The notes below the pieces were generated by a model, which was not told the origin of the DNA, made no database searches, and worked only from the letters and a program-made list of their open reading frames with translations. Shown here piece by piece: positions 54,011 to 63,100 of a stretch of DNA of 64,000 bases. The DNA comes from Paraglaciecola sp. L1A13 (GTDB lineage Bacteria > Pseudomonadota > Gammaproteobacteria > Enterobacterales > Alteromonadaceae): assembly GCF_009796745.1 (NCBI RefSeq), contig NZ_CP047024.1, forward strand, positions 2,232,001 through 2,296,000, written 5' to 3'. How positions within the stretch are numbered: the first letter of the stretch is position 1; each line of letters starts with the position of its first letter. Made by a program: the position numbers and the translations under genes.

Positions 54011-54793
54011 CTAAACGGCTTTATGCGTTTCTTTATAAAGCATATTAATCATAGCCATTACTTTGAAATGCTGTGCTTTTAATGCAAGATGCGCTTCGGC
54101 ATTTTTGGCATGTAATTTACGCTCGTGTTGATGCACAGGATTTTCTTTTTCATCCGCGGCTTCGAAGACTTTGCTGGTAACATCTTGTTCCGCATCTTTC
54201 ATAATTTTTTCGTGCTGGTGATCACTTTCTGCATGCGCTTGAATAGCTTTAGTATGTTCAGCCAAAGAGATTGATTGCTGCTTAAGCTCCTTTTCAATTT
54301 CAGAAAGTTTAGTTAGTGCTTGGTCATGTTCTTTATTCCAGAAGGCGATCTCATCTAGCCATAAAGCATGTTCAGAACCCCACAAGGTGTGCTCTTGATG
54401 GGCAGCCAGATGATTTTCTGTTACAACCGCTTGTGCTTTCTCTTTAAGCGATGTTGTGAACTCCATTAACTCTGCTGTACTCGTATTAGCGATGCTCTGT
54501 AACTTGCTCCAAGCTGAACTATTTACATAAGCTAAGTCGAATTTTAATTGATCTTTATAGGCTTCACTGACACCTTCTACAGCTTCCCCCCATAAACGTA
54601 AATTATCTTTTAATTCTTTGCTCGCTTGCTGTATTTTCTCTTTGCTTGTTTCTGCTGTATTGCCGAGCTTTTCTTCAGCGGCATGGAAAGCCTGCTGTAA
54701 CGTTTTCCCTTCTTTAACCACATATTCTTCAACACTATCAACCATCGCGTGATAGCTTTCTTGTAACTCGGTTAATCGTTTATTCGATTTCAT
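54011..54793 (-). CDS. YbeL-like N-terminus fused to His-rich coiled-coil region
   Basis: Cytoplasmic, almost fully helical protein of 260 residues. The first 70 residues (LQESYHAMVDSVEEYVVKEGKTLQQAFHAAEEKLG, then DNLRLWGE) resemble the N-terminus of DUF1451/YbeL zinc-ribbon proteins. The zinc-ribbon cysteines of that family are absent. Instead residues 130-260 are Glu/Lys/His/Ala-rich coiled coil with repeated histidines (ESDHQHEKIM, PVHQHERKLHAKNAEAH). AAGGA lies eight bases before the ATG. Its role is unknown; stress-protein or metal-binding functions are only guesses. Confidence 0.65.
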   Translation of the reverse strand: MKSNKRLTELQESYHAMVDSVEEYVVKEGKTLQQAFHAAEEKLGNTAETSKEKIQQASKELKDNLRLWGEAVEGVSEAYKDQLKFDLAYVNSSAWSKLQSIANTSTAELMEFTTSLKEKAQAVVTENHLAAHQEHTLWGSEHALWLDEIAFWNKEHDQALTKLSEIEKELKQQSISLAEHTKAIQAHAESDHQHEKIMKDAEQDVTSKVFEAADEKENPVHQHERKLHAKNAEAHLALKAQHFKVMAMINMLYKETHKAV

Positions 54794-55108
54794 AATGAGG
54801 TTCCTTCTAAAAAAAGTTATGGCCTACGTTAATAATCGTTCAACCCCTCGTCATATGCTATTCGGCATTGTACCTAGCACATTACGGAAATTACCTAAAC
54901 CGGATTATGCTGCAGTTAATAAAGCGATGCGGGTCTACGTTTTATATCCGGCCATAAGAACCAAAAAATGTCAGTGTTCAGTAACCCATTGGGCTTTATC
55001 ATGAAATGGCGGATATAATCCATTTGAAAACGCGCTCAAAAATTGAACGCGTCAACTGAGGGAATTGTAGGGCAGGGAGATAGCCTATAGGGTAATAAAC
55101 TGACTTTG
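54794..55108. other. Intergenic region, no gene
   Basis: 315 bases between the coiled-coil gene start and the 3' end of the TRIC-family gene. A plus-strand frame of 69 codons at 54795 lacks a ribosome site and family character. The region must hold the coiled-coil gene promoter. Confidence 0.4.
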
Positions 55109-55732
55109 CTATTGGCGGTACCTTTTTTTAAAAAATTTAAGTTGCCAATCCCAATGTAGGGCCCCCATTCTTAAAAATACCGTTGTAAAAAGTGAACCGA
55201 AAATGCACCAAATGTATGGTGCACCAAAGTAAAATAGCGCGCCATAGGCCAACCCCCCTGAAACACAGGCTGAGGCATACATTTCGCTGCGCATAACAGA
55301 AGGTACCTCTCTACAAATAACATCTCTGATAAGACCACCAAATATACCGGTCGTGGTTCCCATGGTTATGGCAATCAGCATGCCTGTACCTTCTATTAAA
55401 GACTTTTCAATCCCTACTATATTAAATATTGCCATGCCAACGGCATCAATAAGCAAGAAATAATAGTTTGATAGGTGGGGCAAATAACGAATAAAGACAA
55501 TAGCGACAATTGTTGCCGCATACGTGGAATATAAGTACGCTTGATCCGCCACCCAGAAAACAGGCTCGTTCAAAAGTAAGTCTCTTAGAGAGCCGCCACC
55601 CAAGGCGGTAACGGAAGCGACGACCACTATGCCAAAGCCACCGACCTTTTTTTCATACCCCAGTAGAGTGCCCGCGACTGCAAAAAATGCGACTCCAATA
55701 AGGTTCAAGAAATGAAAATAGTCAGATGTCAT
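55109..55732 (-). CDS. UPF0126 / TRIC-family membrane channel protein (YicG-like)
   Basis: Inner-membrane protein of 207 residues, seven helices, built of two inverted UPF0126 repeats. Hallmarks are ALGGGSLRDLLL in the first repeat and GIFGGLIRDVICREVPSVMR in the second. Prokaryotic TRIC homologues form trimeric cation channels. AAGGA six bases upstream fixes the start. Confidence 0.93.
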   Translation of the reverse strand: MTSDYFHFLNLIGVAFFAVAGTLLGYEKKVGGFGIVVVASVTALGGGSLRDLLLNEPVFWVADQAYLYSTYAATIVAIVFIRYLPHLSNYYFLLIDAVGMAIFNIVGIEKSLIEGTGMLIAITMGTTTGIFGGLIRDVICREVPSVMRSEMYASACVSGGLAYGALFYFGAPYIWCIFGSLFTTVFLRMGALHWDWQLKFFKKRYRQ

Positions 55733-55832
55733 TGTAGGTCCTTTATCTTTGGTTTCTTGTTTTTTTTGTCATGGCGTAACGCTATTTTATTTAGCATCAG
55801 CCACCCATGCGAAGGTCAATTTAGCGTTCGTG

Positions 55833-56345
55833 TCATGCACTTTCATTACGGAGCTTCGTTATAAGACCGTTGCTTATTTCACTTTTAGCTATAATGCTTA
55901 ATTCGCCGTCAGCCTCAAATACAACAGCCATTACACGACTCGAATCACCGAAGCCAGCCTTACGGATACCTGCTTCAACCTCTGTGCAGGTAAGCCGCGT
56001 ATCCTTCATGGCTTTAGACATATATTCACCGTTAAAGAACACTAATTGCGGTGAGGTCTTTACGGTCTTATCAAATGCAGAAAAATGAGCGCTCAATAAC
56101 GTCAATAAGTACTGTAGTAGCAAAAGAAGACTTACGGCGACTAATACTTCTACTATCACAACGTCTTTCAACAAAATTGCAGAGCCGAGAATAGAGCCTG
56201 TGGCTACCGTAATAATCCAATCAAAATTATTCATTTTTGCAAAAGAGCGCTTGCCGACCAAATGCGTAGCCAATATTAAAAAGGGATAAATTATTAGGGT
56301 AGTAATAATAATCCGGACGATTTCGCCCCAAGATTCAAAAAACAT
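55833..56345 (-). CDS. DUF421 (YetF-family) membrane protein
   Basis: Protein of 170 residues with three N-terminal membrane helices (LILATHLVGKRSFAKMNNFDWIITVATGSILGSAIL) and a small cytoplasmic alpha/beta domain (PQLVFFNGEYMSKAMKDTRLTCTEVEAGIRKAGF). This is the DUF421/YetF arrangement. The ATG at 56345 has GGAG eight bases upstream and replaces an in-frame ATG 30 bases earlier. Function in Gram-negatives is unknown. Confidence 0.9.
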   Translation of the reverse strand: MFFESWGEIVRIIITTLIIYPFLILATHLVGKRSFAKMNNFDWIITVATGSILGSAILLKDVVIVEVLVAVSLLLLLQYLLTLLSAHFSAFDKTVKTSPQLVFFNGEYMSKAMKDTRLTCTEVEAGIRKAGFGDSSRVMAVVFEADGELSIIAKSEISNGLITKLRNESA

Positions 56346-57066
56346 ATTTTTCTCCAAAATGATAATAATCGACAAATTAGTGGTGATTGGTCATTCGCTA
56401 CTAACACAGAATACGCGGCCCAAAATCAGGCGTTCGCTTTATTGGTTAATATGCAAAAATTCGCTATTTCTTTGAAATCATCAAGTCGCTTGAGCCCTAA
56501 TCGAATGCCCTAACTCAATGACATAAATCTATAATGCCTAAGCAAAACAGCCAAAATCGACTTCAATAAATCAAGTACTGTGCCAATGGGCGCATAAGCA
56601 TACTTAACATTATGTTTAGGGCTGAAAACTGCACCATTACTAAGCTGGCTAGCTAATGAAGCAATTCTGTTTTATTAAATAGAGATCGTTACTACGACGT
56701 GGGGGGTAAGAATTTTACTTCTGTATGTAGCTTTTTCAAAGGGTGAGGTGAAGAACAATCTGCACTGTGTATGACTGCTACGCGTGACTATTCAATATGG
56801 CAATTTGTATGACATTGGGGCCATGCGAGTAGCCAATTTAACCTACAGCGCAAATCGGTAACAGCTAACAGTAAGAAGCACACATTATCCGTAGTTTGCT
56901 GCAAGCTTGGCTGTCATTACCAAGCTGCCCATTAATTACAAACTACTTCATCTTGCTATTATGTGCGCTAATGGCCTGTTGAATTGTGTTATACGAAAAT
57001 TCAGCTGCCAGTCTATGACTGTTGATTTTCACATAACATTACATAGCCCAGTAGCCGCACCATAGC
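56346..57066. other. Intergenic region, no feature recognised
   Basis: About 720 bases without a credible coding frame, RNA gene or strong hairpin. Contains the DUF421 promoter. Confidence 0.4.
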
Positions 57067-58020
57067 TCACATGTCTCGACATTCTGGTACTGGTGTCACT
57101 GTCTTACCTGTGCGCCAAAATGCGATCAAGTTTTCTACTGTTAAATCTCCCATAGCTTGTCGAGTCTCGACCGTGGCGCTACCCACATGGGGCAGTAACA
57201 CCACGTTATCCATTTCTATTAAGGCGTCTGGTACATGAGGTTCATTTTCAAACACGTCAAGTCCTGCCTTACCGAGGCGGCCCGTCTTGAGAGCGCTAAT
57301 CAATGCGTCTTCGTCTACCACGCTGCCCCGAGATATGTTGATAAGACAGCCTTGGGGACCGAGCGCTTCAATTACATTAGTATTGATTAGGTGTCGCGTA
57401 CTTGCCCCACCGGGTGTAATCACAATCAGGAAATCCGCATCCGCTGCCATCTGGGTCAAATCTTTATAATATTTATAAGGTACGTCTTTTTCACTACGTG
57501 CGTGGTAGACGGCGTCGGTGCCGAATACGCGCAATTTTTCGGCGATGGTTTGACCGATACGACCGAAGCCGACGAGCCCTACCACCTTATGGCTCACCGA
57601 TGTTGACAGCGGTGGACTGCCTTCCTTTGGCCAACGTCCCGCCCGAAGATAACTTTCATCTTGAATCAAGTTGCGAGCACAAGCCAACAGCAACATAATG
57701 GCAGTGTTTGAGACTTCATCGTTCAGCACGTCAGGGGTATGTGTAACTATGATGCCCAGTTCGACAGCAGCCCTGGTGTCGATTGAGTCATATCCGACAC
57801 CATAGTTCGAGATCACCTTAAGTTCTGGCATTCGCTCCATATCGACGCGTTTCAAATTTCCGTGGAACCTTGATAACACGTATTCTATTTCGCTTCCGTG
57901 TTGCACAATCATCGATTCTTGGTCCGCACCAGAAGTGCTTAACACATCAAAGACCTGGTTAAGTTTCTCGGCCATACGCTCGGTCTGAGTGCCAAGCACT
58001 AATAGCTTAGGTTTGTTCAT
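57067..58020 (-). CDS. D-isomer-specific 2-hydroxyacid dehydrogenase (glyoxylate/hydroxypyruvate reductase type)
   Basis: NAD(P)H-dependent enzyme of 317 residues. The cofactor loop is GLVGFGRIGQTIAEKLRVFG, followed by YHARSEKD where a basic/Ser pair suggests NADPH preference. Catalytic residues: Arg in INISRGSVVDEDAL, Glu in LDVFENEPHVP and His in LLPHVGSATVETR. NYGVGYDSIDTRAA is the substrate-domain hallmark. GAGG precedes the ATG. The substrate is likely glyoxylate or hydroxypyruvate. Confidence 0.92.
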   Translation of the reverse strand: MNKPKLLVLGTQTERMAEKLNQVFDVLSTSGADQESMIVQHGSEIEYVLSRFHGNLKRVDMERMPELKVISNYGVGYDSIDTRAAVELGIIVTHTPDVLNDEVSNTAIMLLLACARNLIQDESYLRAGRWPKEGSPPLSTSVSHKVVGLVGFGRIGQTIAEKLRVFGTDAVYHARSEKDVPYKYYKDLTQMAADADFLIVITPGGASTRHLINTNVIEALGPQGCLINISRGSVVDEDALISALKTGRLGKAGLDVFENEPHVPDALIEMDNVVLLPHVGSATVETRQAMGDLTVENLIAFWRTGKTVTPVPECRDM

Positions 58021-58664
58021 GCGTTTACCTCGTCAGTCTGACCATCGCTTCGACGCTCTGATAATGCTATGTAAGCGTGACCGACTCGTCGTATTTTTGC
58101 GATTTGCTTCGCTACGTTATGCCTTTCATCATTTGTTATAAATTGCATTCTTGTGACCATATTTTTTCTAATACTATGAGGCGACAAATCTTGTCATCAA
58201 TATAAATCGAGAACAAGAAGAAATGTTAAAGTGAGTCGCAAAAGTTTAGCTATTTTATTCGCTGTTAATTAATTGTAACTAATTGAATTTCATCTGGTTT
58301 GTCGAGGGGGGAGTATGAAACATTTATGCTAAAGTAGGTTTTTGCGGATCAAAACGTTTTTATTCCACTGTGTAACATTAAAAAACAGTAGCAGTCACCA
58401 GGAATGCGAGGACATGCGCTAGCCTTTTTGTGCATAGCACCTTGATTGCGGGCATTATAACGTTACGTTGTTCATCAAGCCCAAGAGTTCCATGCTCTTA
58501 TATTGCCTATTCGGATCAGGTTTTCAGCTGAATACAAAAGTTTGACGTTATGACAGCGCCTTCGTCAAAAGCTTATCTCTGCGGTAAATTGTTTGTAACA
58601 AACTTTCTCTGGTATACCAAAAAACGAGCAGATAACGTAAGTTAACCAAAACTAATGCAGAAAA
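58021..58664. other. Divergent intergenic region, no feature recognised
   Basis: 644 bases between divergent genes, holding the promoters of the dehydrogenase and the membrane protein. No gene or convincing operator was seen. Confidence 0.4.
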
Positions 58665-59201
58665 ATGATGCTGACTTTGCGTAACAACTCACGTTTATTA
58701 CTGACTTCGCTAGTTGTAGGATATATTTTCGTACAGCTAATATGGCAACATTTGACGTCAGGCGTACCAAAGCACTACGTTTTGAATGATCCCTCATTGC
58801 CTGCCATTTCCAATTGGTGGGGATTAATTATACTGCCTATATTTACTTGGTTTTTAACCACTTTTCTTACCAAACAGTATGGTGACGTTTACCCGCGAAA
58901 AGTGTGGCTGCAACTGTTAGGTGCAAGTGTTTACGCCTTGGTCATTTCTATACTATTTTACAGCGGATACGTTGAACTTATTTCTATGCTTGTGCTGCCG
59001 TCTATTCTAGTAGCCGCGTTATTTTTACCCATTTATCACCCCCCATTTCTATTGGGTTATGTGCTCGTTTCAAGCGTGGGATTTGGTGCAGTATTGCCGC
59101 TTATAGGTGGTTTGGTTTTTGCGGCAATCGCTTATGTTGTTTATAACGTTATCCGGCCATTACCGATCTATTTACTGAAGTTAGTCAGTAAGTCGAAATA
59201 G
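58665..59201 (+). CDS. Hypothetical membrane protein
   Basis: Protein of 178 residues with five or six predicted membrane helices and a basic C-terminus (KLVSKSK). No family recognised. The start could also be the adjacent ATG at 58668; neither has a clear ribosome site. It lies 84 bases before prpD on the same strand but has no obvious link to it. Confidence 0.6.
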   Translation: MMLTLRNNSRLLLTSLVVGYIFVQLIWQHLTSGVPKHYVLNDPSLPAISNWWGLIILPIFTWFLTTFLTKQYGDVYPRKVWLQLLGASVYALVISILFYSGYVELISMLVLPSILVAALFLPIYHPPFLLGYVLVSSVGFGAVLPLIGGLVFAAIAYVVYNVIRPLPIYLLKLVSKSK

Positions 59202-59285
59202 CGTAAGCGTTCACGCTGACTAAGCATCAAATTATACTGCTTAAACATTACATCAAGCCATGACCGTAACCGAAAAGGATACAAA

Positions 59286-60773
59286 ATGACCAGTAACGCA
59301 GATATTAACAATCGCCCTGACTATGACGACGTCATTCAAGACATCGCTGATTATGTACTGGCCTTTGAAGTCGATCGCGAAGAAGCATTAAATACGGCTC
59401 GTAACTGTCTGATGGACACCTTAGGCTGCGGATTACTTGCGCTGCGCTTTCCAGAGTGCACTAAACACCTCGGACCCATTGTAAACGGTACTATTGTGCC
59501 TAATGGCGCCCGAGTGCCCGGTACGTCACACAGGCTCGATCCAGTAAAAGCTGCATGGGACATTGGTTGCATCATTCGCTGGCTTGATTACAACGACACA
59601 TGGTTGGCGGCTGAATGGGGGCATCCATCAGATAACTTAGGCGGCATTTTGGCCGTGGCGGATCATTTGTCGCAAGTCAGATTATCAAATGGCGAGCAGC
59701 CTCTTATTATGCGAGAAGTGCTTGAAGCCATGGTTATGGCCCATGAAATTCAAGGCGTTATCGCATTAGAAAATGCGTTTAACCGAGTTGGTTTATGCCA
59801 TGTATTATTGGTACGTGTTGCATCAACTGCGGTTGTCACGAAAATGATGGGCGGCAATAGAGAGCAAATTATGGCGGCCATATCCCAAGCATGGGTCGAT
59901 GGTTCTGCGTTGCGCACCTATCGCCATGCACCAAACGCGGGCTCTCGTAAATCTTGGGCCGCGGGGGATGCGACGTCCAGAGCGGTTCGTTTGGCAGACA
60001 TGTCAATGCGCGGCGAAATGGGCATACCAAGCGTGTTAACGGCAGCTCAGTGGGGATTCTATGCTGTATCTTTCTCGAAAACGAACAAAGAGCAAGCGCT
60101 AAAACCAGAGGCGCAACGTAAATTTTCGTTTTCTCAAGGCTATGCTTCATATGTAATGGAAAACATCCTGTTTAAGATTTCTTTTCCTGCTGAATTTCAT
60201 GCACAAACCGCAGCAGAAGCGTCGGTTATTTTGCATCCTCAAGTAAATACTCGCTTAGCGGATATCAAGAAAATTGTGATACGCACCCACGAGTCAGCCA
60301 TTCGCATTATCTCTAAAACAGGCGCACTGGCCAACGCAGCCGACCGCGACCATTGCTTGCAATACATGGTTGCTGTTCCGTTGGCATTTGGAAATCTAAT
60401 CGCTGAGCATTATGAAGATGCGTTTCACAACGCGCATCCCATCATAGATGAACTGCGTGACAAAATGGAAATTGTCGAAGACAAACGCTTTAGCGCAGAG
60501 TATTTGGAAGCTGATAAACGCTCGATCGCCAATGCTATACAGGTATTCTTTAAAGATGGCAGCAAGACAGAAGAGGTGGTTGTAGAGTACCCAGTAGGTC
60601 ATCGACGACGCCGTGAAGAAGGGCTCCCGCTGCTAGAGCAAAAATTCAAATCTAACTTGGCATCGCGTTTTCCAGCTCAACAATGCGAAACCATCTTCAC
60701 GCTTTGTAAAGATCAAGCCAAACTTGAGAGCACCCCAGTAAATCGCTTTATGGACTTATTTGTTATCGGGTAG
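59286..60773 (+). CDS. prpD: 2-methylcitrate dehydratase
   Basis: MmgE/PrpD-family enzyme of the methylcitrate cycle, dehydrating 2-methylcitrate during propionate use; 495 residues, close to the usual PrpD length. Signatures include [68 protein letters not shown] and [21 protein letters not shown] precedes the ATG. No prpB, prpC or prpR is adjacent, which is atypical. Confidence 0.95.
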   Translation: MTSNADINNRPDYDDVIQDIADYVLAFEVDREEALNTARNCLMDTLGCGLLALRFPECTKHLGPIVNGTIVPNGARVPGTSHRLDPVKAAWDIGCIIRWLDYNDTWLAAEWGHPSDNLGGILAVADHLSQVRLSNGEQPLIMREVLEAMVMAHEIQGVIALENAFNRVGLCHVLLVRVASTAVVTKMMGGNREQIMAAISQAWVDGSALRTYRHAPNAGSRKSWAAGDATSRAVRLADMSMRGEMGIPSVLTAAQWGFYAVSFSKTNKEQALKPEAQRKFSFSQGYASYVMENILFKISFPAEFHAQTAAEASVILHPQVNTRLADIKKIVIRTHESAIRIISKTGALANAADRDHCLQYMVAVPLAFGNLIAEHYEDAFHNAHPIIDELRDKMEIVEDKRFSAEYLEADKRSIANAIQVFFKDGSKTEEVVVEYPVGHRRRREEGLPLLEQKFKSNLASRFPAQQCETIFTLCKDQAKLESTPVNRFMDLFVIG

Positions 60774-60899
60774 TTTTTATTACGTGTTTAGTTCATTCAA
60801 AACGTTGAATTGCATTATACCCGGTCATATTGTTAGTAAGAGTATTGCAAAATAACGTACTAAAGAACATTTAACGAAGCATAACGAAAGAGATCAAAT

Positions 60900-61103
60900 A
60901 TGACTGATGAAATTAAACACGGCATCGCGAACTTTGCAGCCTTAGAAACTTCTATCGCTAATGGAGAAGAACAGTCGGTAATCGAATTATTGGGCGACCA
61001 ACCTATGCAAGAACTTGAAAAAAGCTATTTAATTGACCTAGCTAAATTAAACAACAATCCCGCTATTTTAAAGCTGCTGCAAGATATTCCTGTAAAGAAA
61101 TAG
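60900..61103 (+). CDS. Small hypothetical protein (67 aa)
   Basis: Acidic helical protein without signal or membrane segments (SVIELLGDQPMQELEKSYLIDLAKLNNNPAILKLL). No family recognised. An AGAGA ribosome-like site precedes the ATG, and base composition matches neighbours. It lies 126 bases after prpD. Confidence 0.55.
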   Translation: MTDEIKHGIANFAALETSIANGEEQSVIELLGDQPMQELEKSYLIDLAKLNNNPAILKLLQDIPVKK

Positions 61104-61110
61104 CGTAGGG

Positions 61111-61137
61111 AAAAAAGCCTAATAAAGAATTAGACTT
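61111..61137 (-). terminator. Terminator of the Na+/Ca2+ exchanger gene
   Basis: AAGCCTAAT / ATTAGACTT arms (one mismatch) with a 5-base loop; on the minus strand the stem is followed by six T. It lies about 15 bases past the exchanger stop. Confidence 0.65.
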
Positions 61138-61151
61138 GCTTCACCTCGAAT

Positions 61152-62117
61152 TTAGAATGCGCTGCTGATCAAATACCCCGTGTATGCAAAAAATACTATC
61201 AGCAGTGAAGCGCCTTCTAGCCGGTTGATCCGTCCCTGTTTTTTATAACCTATACCTAACACCAACAAGGCCACTGTTAAAGCAAAGGTCAAGGTCCAAT
61301 CGCGGCTTAAGAATATCGCATCGATATGCATCGGCTCAATTACCACTGCAATACCGACTACCGCTAAGGTGTTAAATAAATTCGAACCAATAATGTTACC
61401 GAGCGCAATATCATGCTCACCTTTTTTGATGGCCATTAACGATGAGGCCAATTCTGGCAAAGAGGTACCAATCGCAACGACGGTCAAACCAATGACTAAG
61501 TCGCTCACCCCTAAGCTTTGTGCAATATAGACAGCGCCATATACCAGCAGACGAGAGGCGACAACGAGCAACACCAAACCCAGCACCAACCAGCTAAGGG
61601 CTTGCTTTAGTGTCATACTATTACCGCCTAACTCAGTGGTCATTTCGTTTGAAATTTGATCATGGGGATTGCGCATGCCTTGCCAAACCGACCAGGTCAT
61701 GACAACAGCAAATACGCCCAGTAAGCACCAACCGTCGAACCGACTTAATTGGTGGTCAAACATTTGCCAGCCAGCAAATAGGGTAATGGCCAGTACCAGC
61801 GGTAGTTCTTTTTTAAGTACTTGAGAGTGCACATTAATAGGGCTAAGCAAAGCCACTAAGCCGATTATTAACGCGATATTGGTAATGTTTGATCCGTAGG
61901 CATTGCCTAGCGCCAAAGCGGGATTTCCATCCGCAGCCGCCATAGCGGATACCACCATTTCAGGCGCTGACGTCCCAAACCCAACGACCAACATACCAAT
62001 CAATAACGGAGGCATTCCACCATAGCGGGCCGCAGCCGCAGCGCCGTCAACAAACCGATCGGCGCTCCACACCAAAAGTCCTAGGCCAAATATTAACGCC
62101 AAAACTGCCAGTAACAT
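61152..62117 (-). CDS. yrbG: CaCA-family Na+/Ca2+ exchanger (YrbG-like)
   Basis: Inner-membrane antiporter of 321 residues, ten helices in two inverted halves, each with an alpha-repeat: VVGFGTSAPEMVVSAMAAADGNPALALGNAYGSNITNI and VVAIGTSLPELASSLMAIKKGEHDIALGNIIGSNLFNT. The ATG at 62117 with AGGA nine bases before it is preferred over the TTG at 62120. In E. coli yrbG lies beside the mla/kds genes, but not here. Confidence 0.95.
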   Translation of the reverse strand: MLLAVLALIFGLGLLVWSADRFVDGAAAAARYGGMPPLLIGMLVVGFGTSAPEMVVSAMAAADGNPALALGNAYGSNITNIALIIGLVALLSPINVHSQVLKKELPLVLAITLFAGWQMFDHQLSRFDGWCLLGVFAVVMTWSVWQGMRNPHDQISNEMTTELGGNSMTLKQALSWLVLGLVLLVVASRLLVYGAVYIAQSLGVSDLVIGLTVVAIGTSLPELASSLMAIKKGEHDIALGNIIGSNLFNTLAVVGIAVVIEPMHIDAIFLSRDWTLTFALTVALLVLGIGYKKQGRINRLEGASLLIVFFAYTGYLISSAF

Positions 62118-62553
62118 CAAGGGTATTCCTATTCTATATTATGGGCTGCAGCTTAGCAGTTTGCACAAGTCCAGCAAGATAATAGTTAGGGCTAACCTAT
62201 ATAAATCAATAGTTATCTAACTCTATATGATTTTTGCAATAAACATTAGAAACTAACAAGTTTATTTGCATTTACCGCATCGCTCCAGCTGGAATGGCAA
62301 AAAATACCGAGACAAATATTGCGCGTCGTGCACCACTGTAGCTAAATCATCTGATCGTATTCTTGACTAAGCTGCTGCCACTCACTTTTACGCTTTAATT
62401 CATTTTTATAACTTAACGCAGCGCGGCTTCTACTAGAATATAAAATATGGCGGAGTTGGTTTCTAGTGTGTTTAAAGGTCCAATCAATGTACCCATAGAT
62501 ATTGGCTCATTGCGCCACTGTGACTCTATTCCAACGATGATTGAGTAATCTAT
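62118..62553. other. Intergenic region with weak coding-like stretch
   Basis: 436 bases. A minus-strand open frame at 62342-62506 lacks a start codon yet has a protein-like composition (YIDWTFKHTRNQLRH..., SEWQQLSQEYDQMI), so it could be a gene remnant. Nothing else is recognised. Confidence 0.25.
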
Positions 62554-62994
62554 TTAGCGGCCAATTTCAGCTTTGCGCATCGGCATCAAATCAACGTCAG
62601 CAAACACCTGCTCCAAGCTAAAGTCTCTTAATGGGTAGACTTCTTTAATACCTCCGTCTAAGCCGATTAATAACACGGTATCAGGATGTCGATCGAGCAG
62701 GGCGAGTATATCTTGGCGTAAATGCACAGATGTAAATTGCGCTTGCTCTGGGGTCAGTCGATAGACAGTCTTATCAATTTGTACAAATGCAACTAGTTTA
62801 CGGGCCGCAAGGTCGGGTTGTTGATAGGTAAAATATGCCCGCCATTTTGCCAGCGCGTCTTTAGAAGGCAATTGAGTGATCAAGACTCTATGCTGCCATT
62901 GAAAGTCAGCCAACTTGTCTTCGGCGCTGGTATTACCTATTGATAACGCCCCTGTAAGAAACATCAGCCAGCTAACATAACCTCGTTTATTCAT
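62554..62994 (-). CDS. DUF4174-domain secreted protein
   Basis: Exported protein of 146 residues: signal peptide (1-24), then a thioredoxin-like DUF4174 domain with FQWQHRVLITQLPSK at its start, KTVYRLTPEQAQ, VLLIGLDGGIKEVYP and the terminal MPMRKAEIG typical of the family. No CxxC motif is present, so redox activity is unlikely. Function unknown. Confidence 0.8.
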   Translation of the reverse strand: MNKRGYVSWLMFLTGALSIGNTSAEDKLADFQWQHRVLITQLPSKDALAKWRAYFTYQQPDLAARKLVAFVQIDKTVYRLTPEQAQFTSVHLRQDILALLDRHPDTVLLIGLDGGIKEVYPLRDFSLEQVFADVDLMPMRKAEIGR

Positions 62995-63100
62995 TTAAGT
63001 ACCATGCCTCGGTGTTTGTCCATTTAAAGTAGATTATAGCAAATAAGCATAATGTTAGGTCGTTTAGGTTAATACGCTCAAGGCCATATATTCGAGCAAC

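Noticed and set aside
54795..55004. 69-codon plus-strand frame
   Set aside because: Starts within the ribosome-binding region of the divergent coiled-coil gene, has no site of its own and no family character.
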